From positions 46,806,421-46,870,420 of the forward strand of contig JAVIAB010000139.1 in NCBI GenBank assembly GCA_032433765.1: 64,000 bases of DNA. The letters are read 5' to 3'. Position numbers and translations under genes: made by a program. The notes under the pieces were generated by a model. It was given only the letters and a program-made list of their open reading frames with translations. It had not been told where the DNA came from and did not search any database. This document shows, in pieces, positions 63,838-64,000 of this stretch. This DNA is from Megaustenia siamemsis (lineage: Eukaryota; Mollusca; Gastropoda; Stylommatophora; Ariophantidae). The number at the start of each line of letters is the position of its first letter. Positions within the stretch are counted from its first letter, which is position 1.

Positions 63838-64000
63838 CTGGTTGGTCTCAAGGTAAGATGCTGGCCTTGAGACAGAGAGGTTGTGAGTTCAAATCCCAGC
63901 TGAACCATTTGGGATTTTTATTTATGATTTCTCTCTCTGCAGCAACCACCCCTGGTTTCAGTAATGAGGCCCAGCTTGAGACATCAATTATTCATCATAC
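63838..64000 (+). mobile_element. SINE-3, cut by the window end
   Basis: GACTGGTTGGTCTCAAGGTA (A-box side), GAGGTTGTGAGTTCAAATCC (B box), GCAACCACCCCTGGTTTCAG, TTGAGACATCAATTATTCAT. Matches the copy at 24958-25222 in the same order. Confidence 0.85.

Noticed and set aside
63838..63910. tRNA gene at the window end
   Set aside because: It is the head of SINE-3, which has a second copy at 24958-25222 with the same downstream body.

Overview
The window is animal (metazoan) genomic DNA, AT-rich and packed with retrotransposons. The SINE and LINE content and the kinase sequence suggest a lophotrochozoan, most likely a mollusc; that placement is inference. There is one clear host gene: a complete nine-exon orthologue of the tumour-suppressor kinase LKB1/STK11 on the + strand (3597-33568). 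It encodes 442 aa. All eight intron positions and phases match those I know for human STK11.

Layout. 1-3310: decayed RNase H-bearing LINE fragments (family B and a relative). 3311-3596: LKB1 5' flank. 3597-33568: LKB1, whose introns (up to 9.85 kb) hold most of the repeats. Intron 2 has a piggyBac-like MITE and Tc1/mariner-like elements. Introns 3-6 have LINE and SINE fragments. Intron 8 has a near-complete RTE-like LINE (family A, 27340-30495) and several chimeric LINE fragments. 33569-42000: 3' UTR, a second piggyBac-like MITE, a 27/54-bp minisatellite and SINEs. 42118-46010: LINE families F2 and D, including an inversion. 47203-48342: a SINE and a mariner-type MITE sitting inside a 19-bp tandem repeat. 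48935-51425: more LINE fragments. 51950-59875: a three-level nest of family D LINE, hAT transposon and a head-to-head LINE pair. 59885-64000: a degenerate array, more family A fragments and a SINE cut by the window end.

LINE family letters are mine: A, D, E, F and F2 are RTE-like with an AP-type endonuclease and reverse transcriptase; B and G carry RNase H. The most interesting pattern is not a gene. 5'-truncated pieces of different LINE families are repeatedly joined head-to-head with their 3' ends facing outward (about 22250, 30808 and 56260, plus a same-family pair near 62420), and one same-strand chimera lies at about 49538. This suggests two-ended target priming or template switching during retrotransposition. 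A second good result is that a 639-bp MITE and a 1457-bp relative differ by an 821-bp block bounded by GCC repeats. I found no tRNA, rRNA or other host RNA gene, and no second host protein-coding gene that I can support.
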